Under the pieces are notes generated by a model. It was not told where the DNA came from and did not search any database. It saw only the letters and a program-made list of their open reading frames with translations. This document shows positions 23,172 through 34,590 of a DNA stretch of 64,000 bases, in pieces. A program made the translations under genes and the position numbers. The stretch is from Nipponacmea schrenckii (Eukaryota > Mollusca > Gastropoda > Lottiidae), in the NCBI GenBank assembly GCA_030562195.1, contig JAUJPP010000003.1, positions 18,631,398-18,695,397 on the forward strand, given 5' to 3'. How positions within the stretch are numbered: position 1 is the first letter of the stretch; each line of letters begins with the position of its first letter.

Positions 23172-26100
23172 TCATGTTGCTGAAGAAGGATGTATTTCTC
23201 CATTTAATATACTACCATGATAACTTGAACAGGGAGAAATACGAACTTCAGGTATATCTAAACCAGGTTGGAGTTTCTGGTTTTCACTTACATTGTCAAT
23301 TTGAATTGTTGGTGATCTGAAATACAAAAATATTTCCAAACATCAATAAACTAAAATAGATGTCATGGACATTGTCCATTTGAATTAATGATATCAATTG
23401 AAATAAAAGGACTAAAAGAGCAGTTCCCATTTCATAAGTTTTAGTGTTCAAATCATAGACTTCTACTTTCATACTTTAATCTGACCAAACCAATTTTTTT
23501 TGATGGTGGTTTTAAGAAAAATAAAATGGATGGATAACTGCAACAAACAGTTCTTAACAAGATTACAAACTAACATATTAAAGGTATCCAGGTATCTCTT
23601 GACTCCATGGGTAAATGGATAAATGTAAAATCAACTTACGAAATATCTTCATCAATATAAGCTAAGGGCACTCTGTTTTCATGATCTTCCTCTGTACGAG
23701 ATGGTGTGTTACTATGACGACGCTGTGATGAACTAGCACTGTTGCCGTGGTGATGGTGATGATGACGCTCTGATTCTTGGCTTACCAAAGCTGCCTAAAA
23801 TAGAAAAAACAATATCCTATCCTTAATTTCTTCCAGAAAAATACATTCACAGCAGTCATGAGTTTTTTCTTTTCCAACGTTGTTAGTAAAGGTATTGCTT
23901 TAGAATGGGACGATAATTTCCAGTAATGGGGTCTAAAACCAAAACTATAAGTTAACAAATATCTGGCATATCTACCCATAGGAACTAAAATATTATGCAG
24001 AAATTGGACACAATTGAATTTAAACCACAATTGGGTGATGGGGAAAAACATTCTCCATTTTCACTAAAAGACACCCTCTTTTTTATTTCTTTAAAAATCA
24101 TCAAATAGGTAGGAAACAATTGCTAACATCTGAAGACTCATTCTTCAAGTTGACTAAGACTAATTCTTCAAGTTGACTATTGAACAATATTAACCCTTTG
24201 AACCCTGAGTGTAATTTTGATAGAACGTCATATACCCTGAGCTCCAAGCAATATTTCTTAATTTGTATGACGTTATCGTTGTATGATGTCACTTGACAAC
24301 AGCCGGTTTACCGGCTCATCGGGTATATATCATATAAGGATAAGCCGGTATACCGGCTTATAGGGTTGAAAGGGTTAAATACAAAATTTAGCAGAATCAA
24401 TCTCTGTAGACTTGAAAGTCTGCAGAAGATCTTATTATAGCTACTCTACTTTTAAAGAACCACATTGTAGAAAACCCTTTCCTACTTTGTCTAATTAACC
24501 TGGTTTGGTTCATGCAGAAATTAAACTTCTAGGGCCTGTAGATTGTTTGTGCCTGACAAAATGATTAAATATCCAATCATACAGAAATGCGATTTTTAAG
24601 TCGCTTCACGATCACCGATTAGGTTGAAAGGATGTTTTTTAACAACAGCCATGGTAGTTTTAAAAGTCCAAATCAATATGTCAATCTGACACTAACAACA
24701 GCTCCAATAACTTGTCATTTGTCATTTTAACCCATTCCCTTAAAACTGAAAATATTTTCTTTCTTCAATTGACATTCAATAAGTTTACTTCTTTCATTTG
24801 AAAATTCTTTTATTGCTAATTTTCAGGAAGAAGAAATATTTTTTCCTGTAATTGAAACTGTTCAAATTAGCCTTGTTATGAACAGAATAATACCAACAAC
24901 AGCAATGTGTGACTTAAATACATAGTTCAATTAAACAGTCTTTTATAACATTTCGCAAGACCTATTTCTTCTGTTATGTTATAAATAAACTGGAGCCATG
25001 TGAGGCACAGAGTTGCGATTTTGCAAATATAAGTATATGACACTTTACTTCTTTATACCTTTGTATATTTTGCATTTCCACTTGTTTAAAAAGCCAGCTT
25101 TCAAGCTAGCTTTCATTTGGCCCCCGATAAATTGCCGAAAGCAAAAGGGAGGTTTTCAGTTCCCAAACCGTAATGGTTCGGTAATTAGCTTAAAGCCGGC
25201 TTTTTGGCCAAGTGGAAACGCAGCTATTTACACAGATATAGTTCATGTTACTTAATAACAAAATGTATGACTAATCTATTCAAATATAGCTGAACGTCAT
25301 TTGGTGACATCAGCAAAAATGGAGCATCACCAAGCATATTTGAGTTTATAATTGTCTACAGCACTTCTACATTACTTTCTAAAGAGAATACATGGATTAT
25401 TCATGATAACCGCCAATAACTAAATATTTTGCTGGATTTTACTCTTATAAATATATTTATGAAGACAATATATGCACTTGTCCATTCCACCTACACAATT
25501 ACAGTCAAATGCAGGAAAATGCTATTCTACATTTATATCATGACAAATCTCTTAATTATCATCACATCAATAATCTTAAAACAATAGCCTACTGTTGTTT
25601 CATACTAATACCTAATCAATGGGAAACTAGCGTTTTCAAGTTTCTTATTGATTTTTTCTCCAAGATTTTCAATGCAACTTAATTGCCTTGTTATTTCCCA
25701 TATCCATTATGTTTGTGAACTGGCAGCCCTCCTGGGCGTTGTAAAACTCTTCTCTGATATTTCAAATAGAATCATGCAGTCAACATGGTGAGAGAACCCC
25801 ATTAAAACTAGGATTGTTCTATTTGATAATGTTCACTAAACAATTTAAATATTATCTCAGCTATTTCGCAATGTTATTTTCTTTTCAAAAGCAGAAGGCT
25901 ATTTAATAATTTAAAATGGCATTATTTATGAAATAGAGAATAATGAGAGTAAAAATAGTTTATATCACTTGTCACATAATCAATGAATTCAAATTCTAGA
26001 GCTATAATTACTCAAATGTCAATCAATGCCAATTACAGCCGGAAAGAAAACTGTTCTGGACTTTAGAGACCAAATGGTATAGTACAGACATAGATACATC

Positions 26101-28402
26101 ATGCAATGTTTCCTTGCAACAGCTAAATAAACCGTCTGGTTATTTAACCTTTTGCTACTCACAGGACCTTAAATTATTGTTGCATGCAATGGAATTGAAT
26201 CTTTCACCATGTTAACAAGTGGTTGCCTAGCAAGATACGCCCACTTTAAAATATATTTACTGTTTTAACACAGGCAAAAGCTCTAAGATTATTTAGGTCT
26301 AATCCAAGTTCTCGTCAATATAAATGTTCACAACAAATTTCATTAAAATCAGATGAAAACTGTATTGTCTATTGCAATCACAAGCCGCGTTTTGACTTAG
26401 TCAAGTGCAATAACTCAAAAACCGTTCATCGAAAAATCGCCAATTTCGAATTTGTCCAAGATCTCATCAATATTAATGATCACAGAAAGTTTCATTTAAA
26501 TCCGATGAAAACTGTAGTCTTTATCGCGTTCACAAGCCAATTTTGACGTATTTTTACTAAGTCAAGTGCAATAACTCAAAAACCGTTCATCGAAAGATTT
26601 CAAATTTCAAGATCTCATCAATATAAATGATCACAGCAACTTTCATTCAAATCCGACAAAAACTATTGCGTTCACAAGCAATTGTTGACGGACCAACAGA
26701 CAGGGGTGACAACAATATACAACCACATTATAATGTGGGCGTATAAAAACCATAGGGCAAACGCATTATAAATACATATATTTAAAGCAAAACTGTTGGA
26801 AGGTCTTCGTAAACACCAACTTATTATAGTGAAAAGATACTTACATGATGAGAATTATTTTTACGTCTGCCATCTTCACCAACTGCATAGCAACAGTAAT
26901 AAATACCTGCTGCTAGTAAGGTACCTAACCCGAGTACACAGAGAGATGGTCCTACTACCTTATACATTCTGTAAATAACAAAGATAGCTTTCCAGGCAAG
27001 GAAATATATGCCCACTGGAAGCATTGAATTTGAATAATAAATTGGGCAAGAACTCAAAAAACATTCATGAAAATTGTTATCAATGCCAATGCTCACACCA
27101 AGTTTCATCAAAATCAATTGAAAATTGCAGCTTCTATGGCACTCATAATACAATTCTGACATGATTCTACTAAGTCAATGGCAATAACTCAAAAACTGTT
27201 GAAAAATCATAAAATTCAATCTTTACCGCTTTGTTATCAATACAAATCTCACACCAAGTTTCATAAAAATCTATTGAAAATTGTAGCTTTTATTGCATCA
27301 CAATGCTATTTTGACAATATTTGACTAAGTCAAGTGCAATAACTTAAAAACTGTTCATTGAAAAATCGTCAAATTTAAACTAAACTGCCGTCTTATCATT
27401 ATCTACCACCCACCATAAATTTTTGACGCAATTTTACGAAGTCACAGACAATAACTCCAAATATGTTCAAAAAAGTCAAATTCGAACTTGACTGACAGTT
27501 TATCACAAAGTTTCATCAAAATATATTGAGAATTATAGCTTCTATTGAATCCACAATAAAATTTTGATGCAAATTTACTCAATCACTAATCAATAACTCA
27601 AAAACCGTTCATTGAAAAATCATCAAATTCAAACTTGATGGCCATCTTATTAATTCATATGCTCACGTAAAGTTTCTTTTAAATCCATTAAAAATTGTAG
27701 CTTCCATTGTACCCACAACAAGTATGAAAGCCTGGGCAATAACTCCAAAAGTTCATTGAAAAATCATCAAAATCAAACTTGACCGCCATTTTATAAGTTC
27801 CAATACTCGGACCAAGTTTCATTAAATTCCGTAGAAAAATGTAGCTTCTACAGTGTCTTATCAAATGTTGACGGACCGACAGACCAACGGACAGGGGCGA
27901 TGACAATATAAGTCTACATATTTATGTGGGTTTATAAAAGTAATAATTATTATTTATAAGGGATTTTGGAAATTGTCCAATCCTGAAACCTAGCCTGAAA
28001 TGCCTCATTAGAAAATTCAAGTAATATATTTGAGTCTGTGAAAGCATAAGATTGAGATATCTATTTTTAAAAACTGTTCAATATAATATTTACAGAATTC
28101 TTAGGTCATTCAATGAAAAAAACTTTTATGGAGGTTTCTTCATATTGTCTCTGAGGTATGTTGCAGTATGAAAAAAAAAGAACCATTGTTACTTACACTC
28201 GTTCTGCTGGCTGTAATTCATTCTCAGCTGCCTTTTGTAATCCAATCACAGTGAGAGTTAATCCAGGAATAAACATCATAGCTCCAACAAATACCATCAT
28301 CAATAATCTACTTAGGGAAAATGTATGAGGTCGATTGCTATTTAATCTGTGTGACCTCTGTCTACTGTTCCGCAGTAAATTCCCATGCAATCCAGGTCTC
28401 AT
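23172..28402 (-). CDS. Gene 2: two-pass membrane protein, 209 residues, four coding exons
   Basis: Coding exons on the - strand are 28402-28197, 26968-26845, 23794-23640 and 23316-23172, all with GT-AG introns and matching phase; the sum is 630 bases. The protein starts MRPGLHGNLLRNSRQRSHR, a basic N-terminus. Membrane segment 1 is about residues 33-54 (LLMMVFVGAMMFIPGLTLTV) and segment 2 about 73-96 (VVGPSLCVLGLGTLLAAGIY, then Tyr/Cys-rich). The tail is polar, with six consecutive His at about 121-126, a Ser/Arg stretch, acidic EEDHENRVPLAYIDEDIS and a soluble C-terminus ending SSAT. Both ends are probably cytosolic by the positive-inside rule. Topology and the K-x-x-GP start of segment 2 recall TMEM200 (DUF2371) proteins; this is a weak resemblance and other small membrane proteins are possible. 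The start is the first Met of the open exon; untranslated upstream exons are not excluded. Confidence 0.85.
24194..24374. mobile_element. piggyBac-type MITE (181 bp) with TTAA duplication
   Basis: Flanked by TTAA at 24190-24193 and 24375-24378. The ends are ccctttgaaccct and, in reverse, ccctttcaaccct, which match the CCY-TTAA style of piggyBac elements. It contains a perfect 18-bp palindrome aagccggtataccggctt (about 24343-24360) and a near copy agccggtttaccggctc (about 24301-24317). It is non-coding and lies in gene 2 intron 2. Confidence 0.88.
25071..25224. mobile_element. Inverted-repeat MITE (~154 bp)
   Basis: Both ends, read inwards, give gc-rtttccacttg followed by aaaaagcc-r-gctttaagcta-like sequence, so the inverted repeats are about 35 bp long with few mismatches. 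The interior is short (tggcccccgataaattgccg). A possible tattt duplication flanks it, which does not assign a superfamily. It lies in gene 2 intron 2. Confidence 0.7.
26217..26748 (+). mobile_element. 161-bp-core repeat family, copy 26.2 kb
   Basis: Left end gtggttgcctagcaagatac then gcccac; right end a near-palindrome around accacattataatgtggg then cgtataaaa. The inner repeats carry caataactcaaaaaccgttc and tttcattcaaatccga blocks about three times. There is an acagacagggg stretch before the right end. It is non-coding, in intron 2 of gene 2, close to exon 2. Confidence 0.85.
26980..27939 (+). mobile_element. 161-bp-core repeat family, copy 27.0 kb
   Basis: Left end aaagatagctttccaggcaa then ggaaatatatgcccac; right end ctacatatttatgtgggttt then ataaaa. 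Five to six diverged core units contain caataactcaaaaactgttc and accaagtttcatcaaaat. It fills much of gene 2 intron 1, and its left terminus stops only 11 bases from the splice acceptor of exon 2. Confidence 0.85.
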
Positions 28403-29029
28403 TTTGAATTCTTTGAATTAAATTTTCCTGTAGAATTTTTTTATCTGATGTTAAATAATTAGACTACAGTAAAAGAGTATTCCAGTATGATATAAAGTTG
28501 AATTTCAAGTTCTTATCTCTCGACATTCAAAAATAAAGCCATTACACAATCATAGAATTCATTGATATTTTCACAGATACAAATATTTTACAGTGACAAA
28601 AGTTTTAAAAACTTAATTTGAATTTTGTATTCGTCCGTATTTCTTACATTAATTTCATCTCACTTATTGTCTGCACAAATGATTTCACAATACACAAGCG
28701 AAAAACACATTAAGAATTATTAATGGTTGTCTGATATTCTACTACATATAATGCCTTATTCTGAGAAAAACAATTAATACAACTTTATTAATGTCTCAGA
28801 CACAATCTTATTGTTTCCATTAAAAGAAGACTAGAAAAACAAGTCTATTAATCTTGCTTTACACCTTTTAAAACTTTGTTATTATATCATTTTTTTTAAA
28901 TAAGGTTTTCTTTTTATTGCTTGCAAATGATGTTTTTATTTAATTGACATTAGTCTGTCTAGTTTTCTTAGATTTCATCAACAATATTCTTCAAAACTTA
29001 GATTTTTGTAATAAAGAACTCTGTACTCA
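28403..29029. promoter_or_regulatory. Probable 5' UTR and promoter region of gene 2
   Basis: This is the sequence directly upstream of the gene 2 start codon on the - strand. It is AT-rich with no clear TATA box or CpG-rich patch. It is called a promoter region only by position, and the 40-bp minisatellite begins at its far edge. Confidence 0.3.
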
Positions 29030-29940
29030 ATTAACTAATGTGCTCAATTGGCTAATAGATCAAGCTGTGGACTGTTGACTAACAGATCAGACTGTACATT
29101 GTTGACTAATGGATAGAATTGTTAATCCATACAAGGATTAGGATGTACACAGTTGACTAACACAGTTGATTAGAGAATCCTGTTGTACACAGTTGACTAA
29201 CACAGTTGATTAGAGAATCTTGCTGTACCCAGTTGACTAACACATTTGATTAGAGAATCTTGTTGTACATAGTTGACTAGAGAATCCTGCTGTACACTGT
29301 CGACTAACACAGTTCATAAGAGAATCTTGCTGTACACAGTTGTCTAAAAAAGTAGATTAGAAAATTCTGCTGTAAACAGTTGACTTACACAGTGCATTAG
29401 AGAATCCTTGCTGTAAACACTTGGCTAAAATAGTTGATTAGAGAATCTTGCTGTACACAGTTGACTAGAGAATCCTGCTGTAAACAGTTGACTAACACAA
29501 TGATTAGAGAATGTTGCTGTACAGTTAACTAACACAGTTGATTAGAGAATCCTACTGTACACAGTTGACTGAAATAGTTGATTAGATAATCTTGTTGTAA
29601 ACAGTTGACTAACACAGATGATTAGAGAATCTTGCTGTACACAGGGGACTTACACAGTTCATAAGAGAATCATACTGTACACAGTTGACGAACACAATTG
29701 ATTAGAGAATCCTGCTGTAAACAGTTGACTAACACAGTTGATTAGAGAATCTTGCTGTACACAGTTGACTAACACAGTTCATAAGAGAATCGTGCTGTAC
29801 ACAGTTGTCTAAAATAGTTGATGACAAAATTCTGCTGTAAACAGTTGACTAACACAGTTGATTAGAGAATCCTTGCTGTACACAGTTGACTAGAGAATCC
29901 TGCTGTAAACATTTGGCTAACACAGTTGATTAGTGTTGAC
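29030..29940. repeat. 40-bp minisatellite upstream of gene 2
   Basis: About 23 units, full length 40 bp (tgctgtacacagttgactaa followed by cacagttgattagagaatct), with several shorter 27-bp units that lack the middle (cacagttgattagagaat). The mixture of full and short units is regular enough to suggest expansion of a two-part repeat. It lies about 0.6-1.5 kb upstream of the gene 2 start codon. Confidence 0.92.
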
Positions 29941-31136
29941 TAACACATCAGATTGTAAACATTTAAAAAAGAAAAGTGTCCAAAAAATAAATTTTCTGTT
30001 GAGCAAAGTCACCAAGTTCAATGAAAAACATCTTTTTAGTTCCAATTTGACAACATTTCTATGTGTATAATTGAGCAAATGTTGAAAAGCAGCAAATTTC
30101 TAAATACTAACAATCTACAATCTAAAAGGTTTATAACATGTTCACATTGTCATTTTGAATTATGTCAATACCATCAGGATGAATATGTCACAAACAATAT
30201 AAATATTCTTCAATTCTGACACCCATTTTTCAATATATACTGTTCAATAAATACTCCAGATAATTGGTATTAACAAAAATCCTACTCACAGTTTTAAAAT
30301 ATGTGGAAATCGATTTCGCAATATTTCACAAAAATATCACATAATAATGTTTGGAAATTAAAGAAATATTTTCTAATTCCAATCTATTTTCACAGCAGGC
30401 CTCTATTCTTCCTACTTCCAATCATTAAGCTATTTTTAATTCTCTCTTTGAGATGCTGTAAGCTTCTAATCTCTGAGTCTTGAAACTATCTTCAATCAAT
30501 CAGCTGGATATCGTCAACTTGTTAGACTTGTTCATTCTGAAAGAACAATCAGATATCACAGAGTTACTAATTTCATCTTAATGAAGGTTTAAAAGATATT
30601 TCTTAACAAATGCTTGATTAAAATGTCATGTAGGCCTACTGAAGTTATCAATACTTGAAAATTAGCTCCAAAAGTCACATTTCTGAATCAATTTTTTGTC
30701 ATGTTTTCATTTTTAAAATCAACATGAAAATTCTAATCTGATAGCATTTAAAAAATTTTGAAATACCAAATTAATCTCACTTTTTTCAGCCAATTTATAA
30801 ATTTTTGACGCATTTTTTCAACTTTGCTGGTTGTCTAAAATTGATATTTTCGCTTCTTTGACATGGTTGTATGTATATCTTCTGATCTTTTCCATTAAGA
30901 AGCATAAAATTTGCATGAGATAAGATCTATGAGCACATAACATCTAAAGGAAATAATTGTTCTAAAAAGGTCATCGCAATAAAAAGGTCATTAATTTGGC
31001 AAGTTTTTTGTACGAGCCCTTTAATTAGGTAATAAAAAAAAAGGTGGTCTTCAGATTTTCATATTTTCACTTTTTTGAAATAGGTGTATCATGTATATCT
31101 TGTGAGTAGACATTTCAAATTTCAAATATAATTAGT
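29941..31136. other. Intergenic, no gene seen
   Basis: AT-rich. A 60-codon open frame at 30301-30483 has no protein-like features. No element ends were recognised. Confidence 0.5.
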
Positions 31137-31400
31137 TACCGTATTTAACGGTAGAAACGCATCTTAGTGTCTTTAGGTTTTGCATGGGGGCTTGGCTTAG
31201 TGATACCAAGAGTGTTTTAATTGTAGCAATAACTACATAGTACAGCCTTTGTTGGTACGTCTTTTCTTTATTTTTTTAAATTTCTGAATTTGACCAGGTT
31301 TGACCTATGTTCTGTACTTCGATGAAAGATTCCTCATGGAACGTAATAAAATGACATCAAAGGGTGTAGGATTACGCATGTACGTAATGAAAGTCAAAAT
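31137..31400. repeat. Hairpin-start dispersed repeat, copy 1
   Basis: Starts around accgtatttaacggtagaaa and ends around gtaggattacgcatgtacgt. It shares the start pattern (ggtagaa-acgca, gcatgngggcttggc) and the end (gtaggatta-c-atgtangtaat) with 34045-34590, though the middle differs. The likely interpretation is two deletion derivatives of one element. Confidence 0.6.
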
Positions 31401-32957
31401 GAGATACCTGTGAACATCAGGGTTGTATTCTAATTTTTTCTTTTTGTGGGTCAGCTTGCCATTTCAGACAAAAGATTTTTTCAGAAAGGAGGTTGCATAT
31501 ACCTCATTTATTTGGCCAGTTTACCCTAAAAGTTCATTTATTTCAGACTTTTAATTCGGAAAAGTAAACAGGTTTTAGAATTAACAAATATTCAATTTTA
31601 GAACTTGATCTCCGTTGACCTTGTTTGTTGAGTCCCAAAAGTACTTTCATATTCTAATTTTGACTGTCTACTTCTAAGTATAATACTTTATATCTTGTGA
31701 CCTTGACATTTGTTAACCTTACCCTAAACAAGTTAAAAGGTCTTTGATCTTGACTATCTGATTAATAAAATTGACTGTACTGTATGCACAGATGTCTATT
31801 TGAGGAATCATTATTCTTGGACTTCCAGCCAAGAGTACCAGACAAAGCCTGGTATTTTATGTGTTAGGGCTTCTGCTTTTGGAAACAATAAAAAAATTGT
31901 GAAAAGTTAAAGAGCTTAACACATGCTTTTTATCAATTTCATGCTTCATGACATAGTGTTGTTTTCAAACGTCATGTAGAGTAATAGGGTTGTATGGAGA
32001 TAAATTTGTTGCAGGTATGTGACAGCAGGTTATTTAATCATGTGCTCAGACTGTACCAGATGATGTTCAAGGTTACTAAAAGGTTTAGAAGGTATAATAC
32101 AACCGTCCTTTGCCTAATATTTGTGTGACCTTTGGTTAAATAAGTATATGCATCCCACACTTTATTAATTTTAAAAAAAGACAATAAAACAAAATTCAGT
32201 TTAAAAAAAAATGTACAGACAATGAATCTGTTCAGTTTGACATAAAAATAGTCTAAGTAATCAACGCTAAAACAGGAAAAGTGAAAATCGCATTGTTCCT
32301 TATGGCAATCAGTTTCCATTGTATACAAACAACAAGGCATTTCCAAGACTTACAATTTGAAAATTCCTAAATGGAAGTATTAAGCATTTCATAATTAACT
32401 ACTTGATTTTGTGGAATATCGGGATTTTGATGTATAGTGATGAAACCAGGTAAATCTAGTGATCGATATATACTGTTATTTGCTAAGAGCTAAAACCTTC
32501 TATACCTTTAAAGGAAATTTCTAATGCACAACCAAATATCAAAATAGTTACATTTTGACATTCAATTCTTCTAATCAAATTTACATGAAAACATTCAATA
32601 GATACTAGATAATAAACACTAATTAATGTTGATTTTTTTTGTCAACCTGAAATAAATACCTTCGAAAACATTTTTTTAATTATAATTGACATGACAGTTA
32701 GTTTTATATGTGGCCTGTCTAATGTGTCTATAATACAGTTTAATTAAGATCTGAGACAAACATGGTAATTACCAGGGGTTATTTATCAACATGGCTTCAG
32801 AGACATTTGGTACAGTATTCAGTGTCACTGTGGAAAAATTAATTATATGAGAGGATCATTTCTTAAATACTGTGGGCCTACTACAAAACATTAGATGAAA
32901 ACATGAGCTTCCGATTTATTTACCTCATCTGCTGAGATCTCATCTATATACACAAAC
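31401..32957. other. Intergenic, no gene seen
   Basis: AT-rich spacer. A 102-codon - strand open frame (32038-32346) is Phe/Leu/Tyr-rich, as expected by chance in AT-rich DNA, and has no recognised motif. Confidence 0.5.
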
Positions 32958-32959
32958 TA

Positions 32960-33400
32960 CTGTAAGGCTAGAAATTAATGCGTCAACAAATTAATGCGAC
33001 ATGGGGTATAGAGACTAAAATGCAAGTACAAATTAATGCGATCCGCGATAGGTGTCGCATTTTTTAATATCATAAAAAAGAAAGGGGCTTCCCAGAATTC
33101 TACAAGTTTAGTGTTTAATGAATGAATACATGAATACATCAAGTGTGAAAATCTTTTGTTTTTGACGTCATTGATTACTAATCAGCTTCAAATTTAGAGA
33201 AAATTACCTAATTACTTAATCCCGCCCGGTCTCAATTTAAATACTTGACTGATTCTACCTTTTGTCCATCATATGATTTTATTTTCCTTTAATTCACTTG
33301 GAAATATGTATTTAAAAATGCGGATACAAATTAATGCGATCGCAGATTGGTCGCATTTAACGCATTAATTTCTATCTCGCAATAATTTGTAGCCTTACAG
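32960..33400. mobile_element. TA-flanked MITE (441 bp), Tc1/mariner-like
   Basis: Ends ctgtaaggcta at 32960 and, in reverse, ctgtaaggcta at 33400, each followed inwards by caaattaatgcg-like sequence. TA flanks both sides (32958-32959 and 33401-33402), as for Tc1/mariner insertions. The block aaattaatgcg recurs about five times in both orientations near the ends. No transposase is encoded. Confidence 0.82.
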
Positions 33401-33402
33401 TA

Positions 33403-34044
33403 CCTATTTTTTACAAATCAGATAAAACCTTTAGCAAATTTATGATAAATTTTGACAGGGTAGGTTTGAAGCTAGAAACCCGTTGACTACAAAATCATTC
33501 ATTTAATGTTCTGCTTAACCTCTCTAATGATAAATGAGTTGCAGTATATATTTAGAATTTATTAAGTAAATAGCTGTTTATGAGGAATCATTAATTACAG
33601 GTAGTCCATAGGTCAAACATAAAAAAAAGTTAATTTACTGCTGTCCAATTGTCCATTGAATTCATTTCATTCATTTCATTGTTAGCATTATACACCTGTC
33701 ATGATTTTACTCTGTTTAATATTACCTGAAACCTTGATCAACAAACCTAGGGAAAACCAAAATACAATTGTGTTTTTTATTCATTCAGAGTATAACGACT
33801 ATATGACTTCAGTCAGTCTCTGAACCTGTTTCATAAAGCCTGTCTAATAAATACCAAACCTGGACAATGATATTTGTATATTTGACAATTGCCAGTCAAT
33901 TAATCCTATACCTTAAAATTTTTTTTTAGCTATGTCCAACAAGTTAGACATAAATCATCGAAGCAAATAGACCCAGCTCAATACTGAACTCTTCCTTTAC
34001 CTTCTCACTTTGAAATTTGTAGTGTTGGTAGGAAATGTAGTAAT
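33403..34044. other. Intergenic, no gene seen
   Basis: Nothing beyond AT-rich spacer, with a short repeat of cattt at about 33663-33680. Confidence 0.5.
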
Positions 34045-34590
34045 ATAATGGTAGAACCGCACACGTGTCTATAGGATTTTCAATATTGCATGAGGGGCTT
34101 GGCAGGTGTGCGGTTCTACTTTTATTACATACTATTTCTAAATTTGACGTATTCTATTTATAAACTCCTATGTGTGCGACCTACTTCGCTGTTGGATTCC
34201 CCCTAGAATGTTATATTAAAAACATAAGATGATTTCATAGGGAGTTCCCTCTAACCTACTCGGCTCAACTTGTACATGTGACTTGATTTGGTTGCATTGT
34301 TGTCAAAAAGGGATCAAAGACATTGTCAGTGGAAATTATATCCCATGGGTGATTGGACCGGCTTCAAAATATGGTTTAATGGTAATTTGTTGTCATTTGA
34401 GTTATTTTAAGTTGACACTGCAGCTGGGAAATTTTGAAAACAAAAATGGCGACTCAATCATTCGAGTCCGTAGAAAAAGTAGTTCGACCGTATTCAATGT
34501 ATGTGTAATATGGATTCAATTATTACATGGGCCCGATTTCCCTTGTATTGGTATAGTAGGATTACAGATGTATGTAATAAAGAATATTAT
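34045..34590. repeat. Hairpin-start dispersed repeat, copy 2
   Basis: Opens with perfect 14-bp arms gtagaaccgcacac (34051-34064) and gtgtgcggttctac (34106-34119) around a 41-nt loop. It ends with gtaggattacagatgtatgt, shared with 31137-31400. A 110-codon open frame inside (34283-34615) carries no recognised domain. Confidence 0.65.

Larger units (their letters stand above)
23795..26844 (-). other. Gene 2 intron 2, rich in insertions
   Basis: The 3.05-kb intron holds a piggyBac-type MITE (24190-24378), an inverted-repeat MITE (25071-25224) and a full copy of the 161-bp-core family (26217-26748). The last is only about 96 bp from exon 2. Confidence 0.8.

Noticed and set aside
26824..27162. Single-exon gene of 112 codons on the - strand
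   Set aside because: Only 26845-26968 is exon 2 of gene 2; the upstream part is mobile-element sequence beyond a clear splice acceptor.
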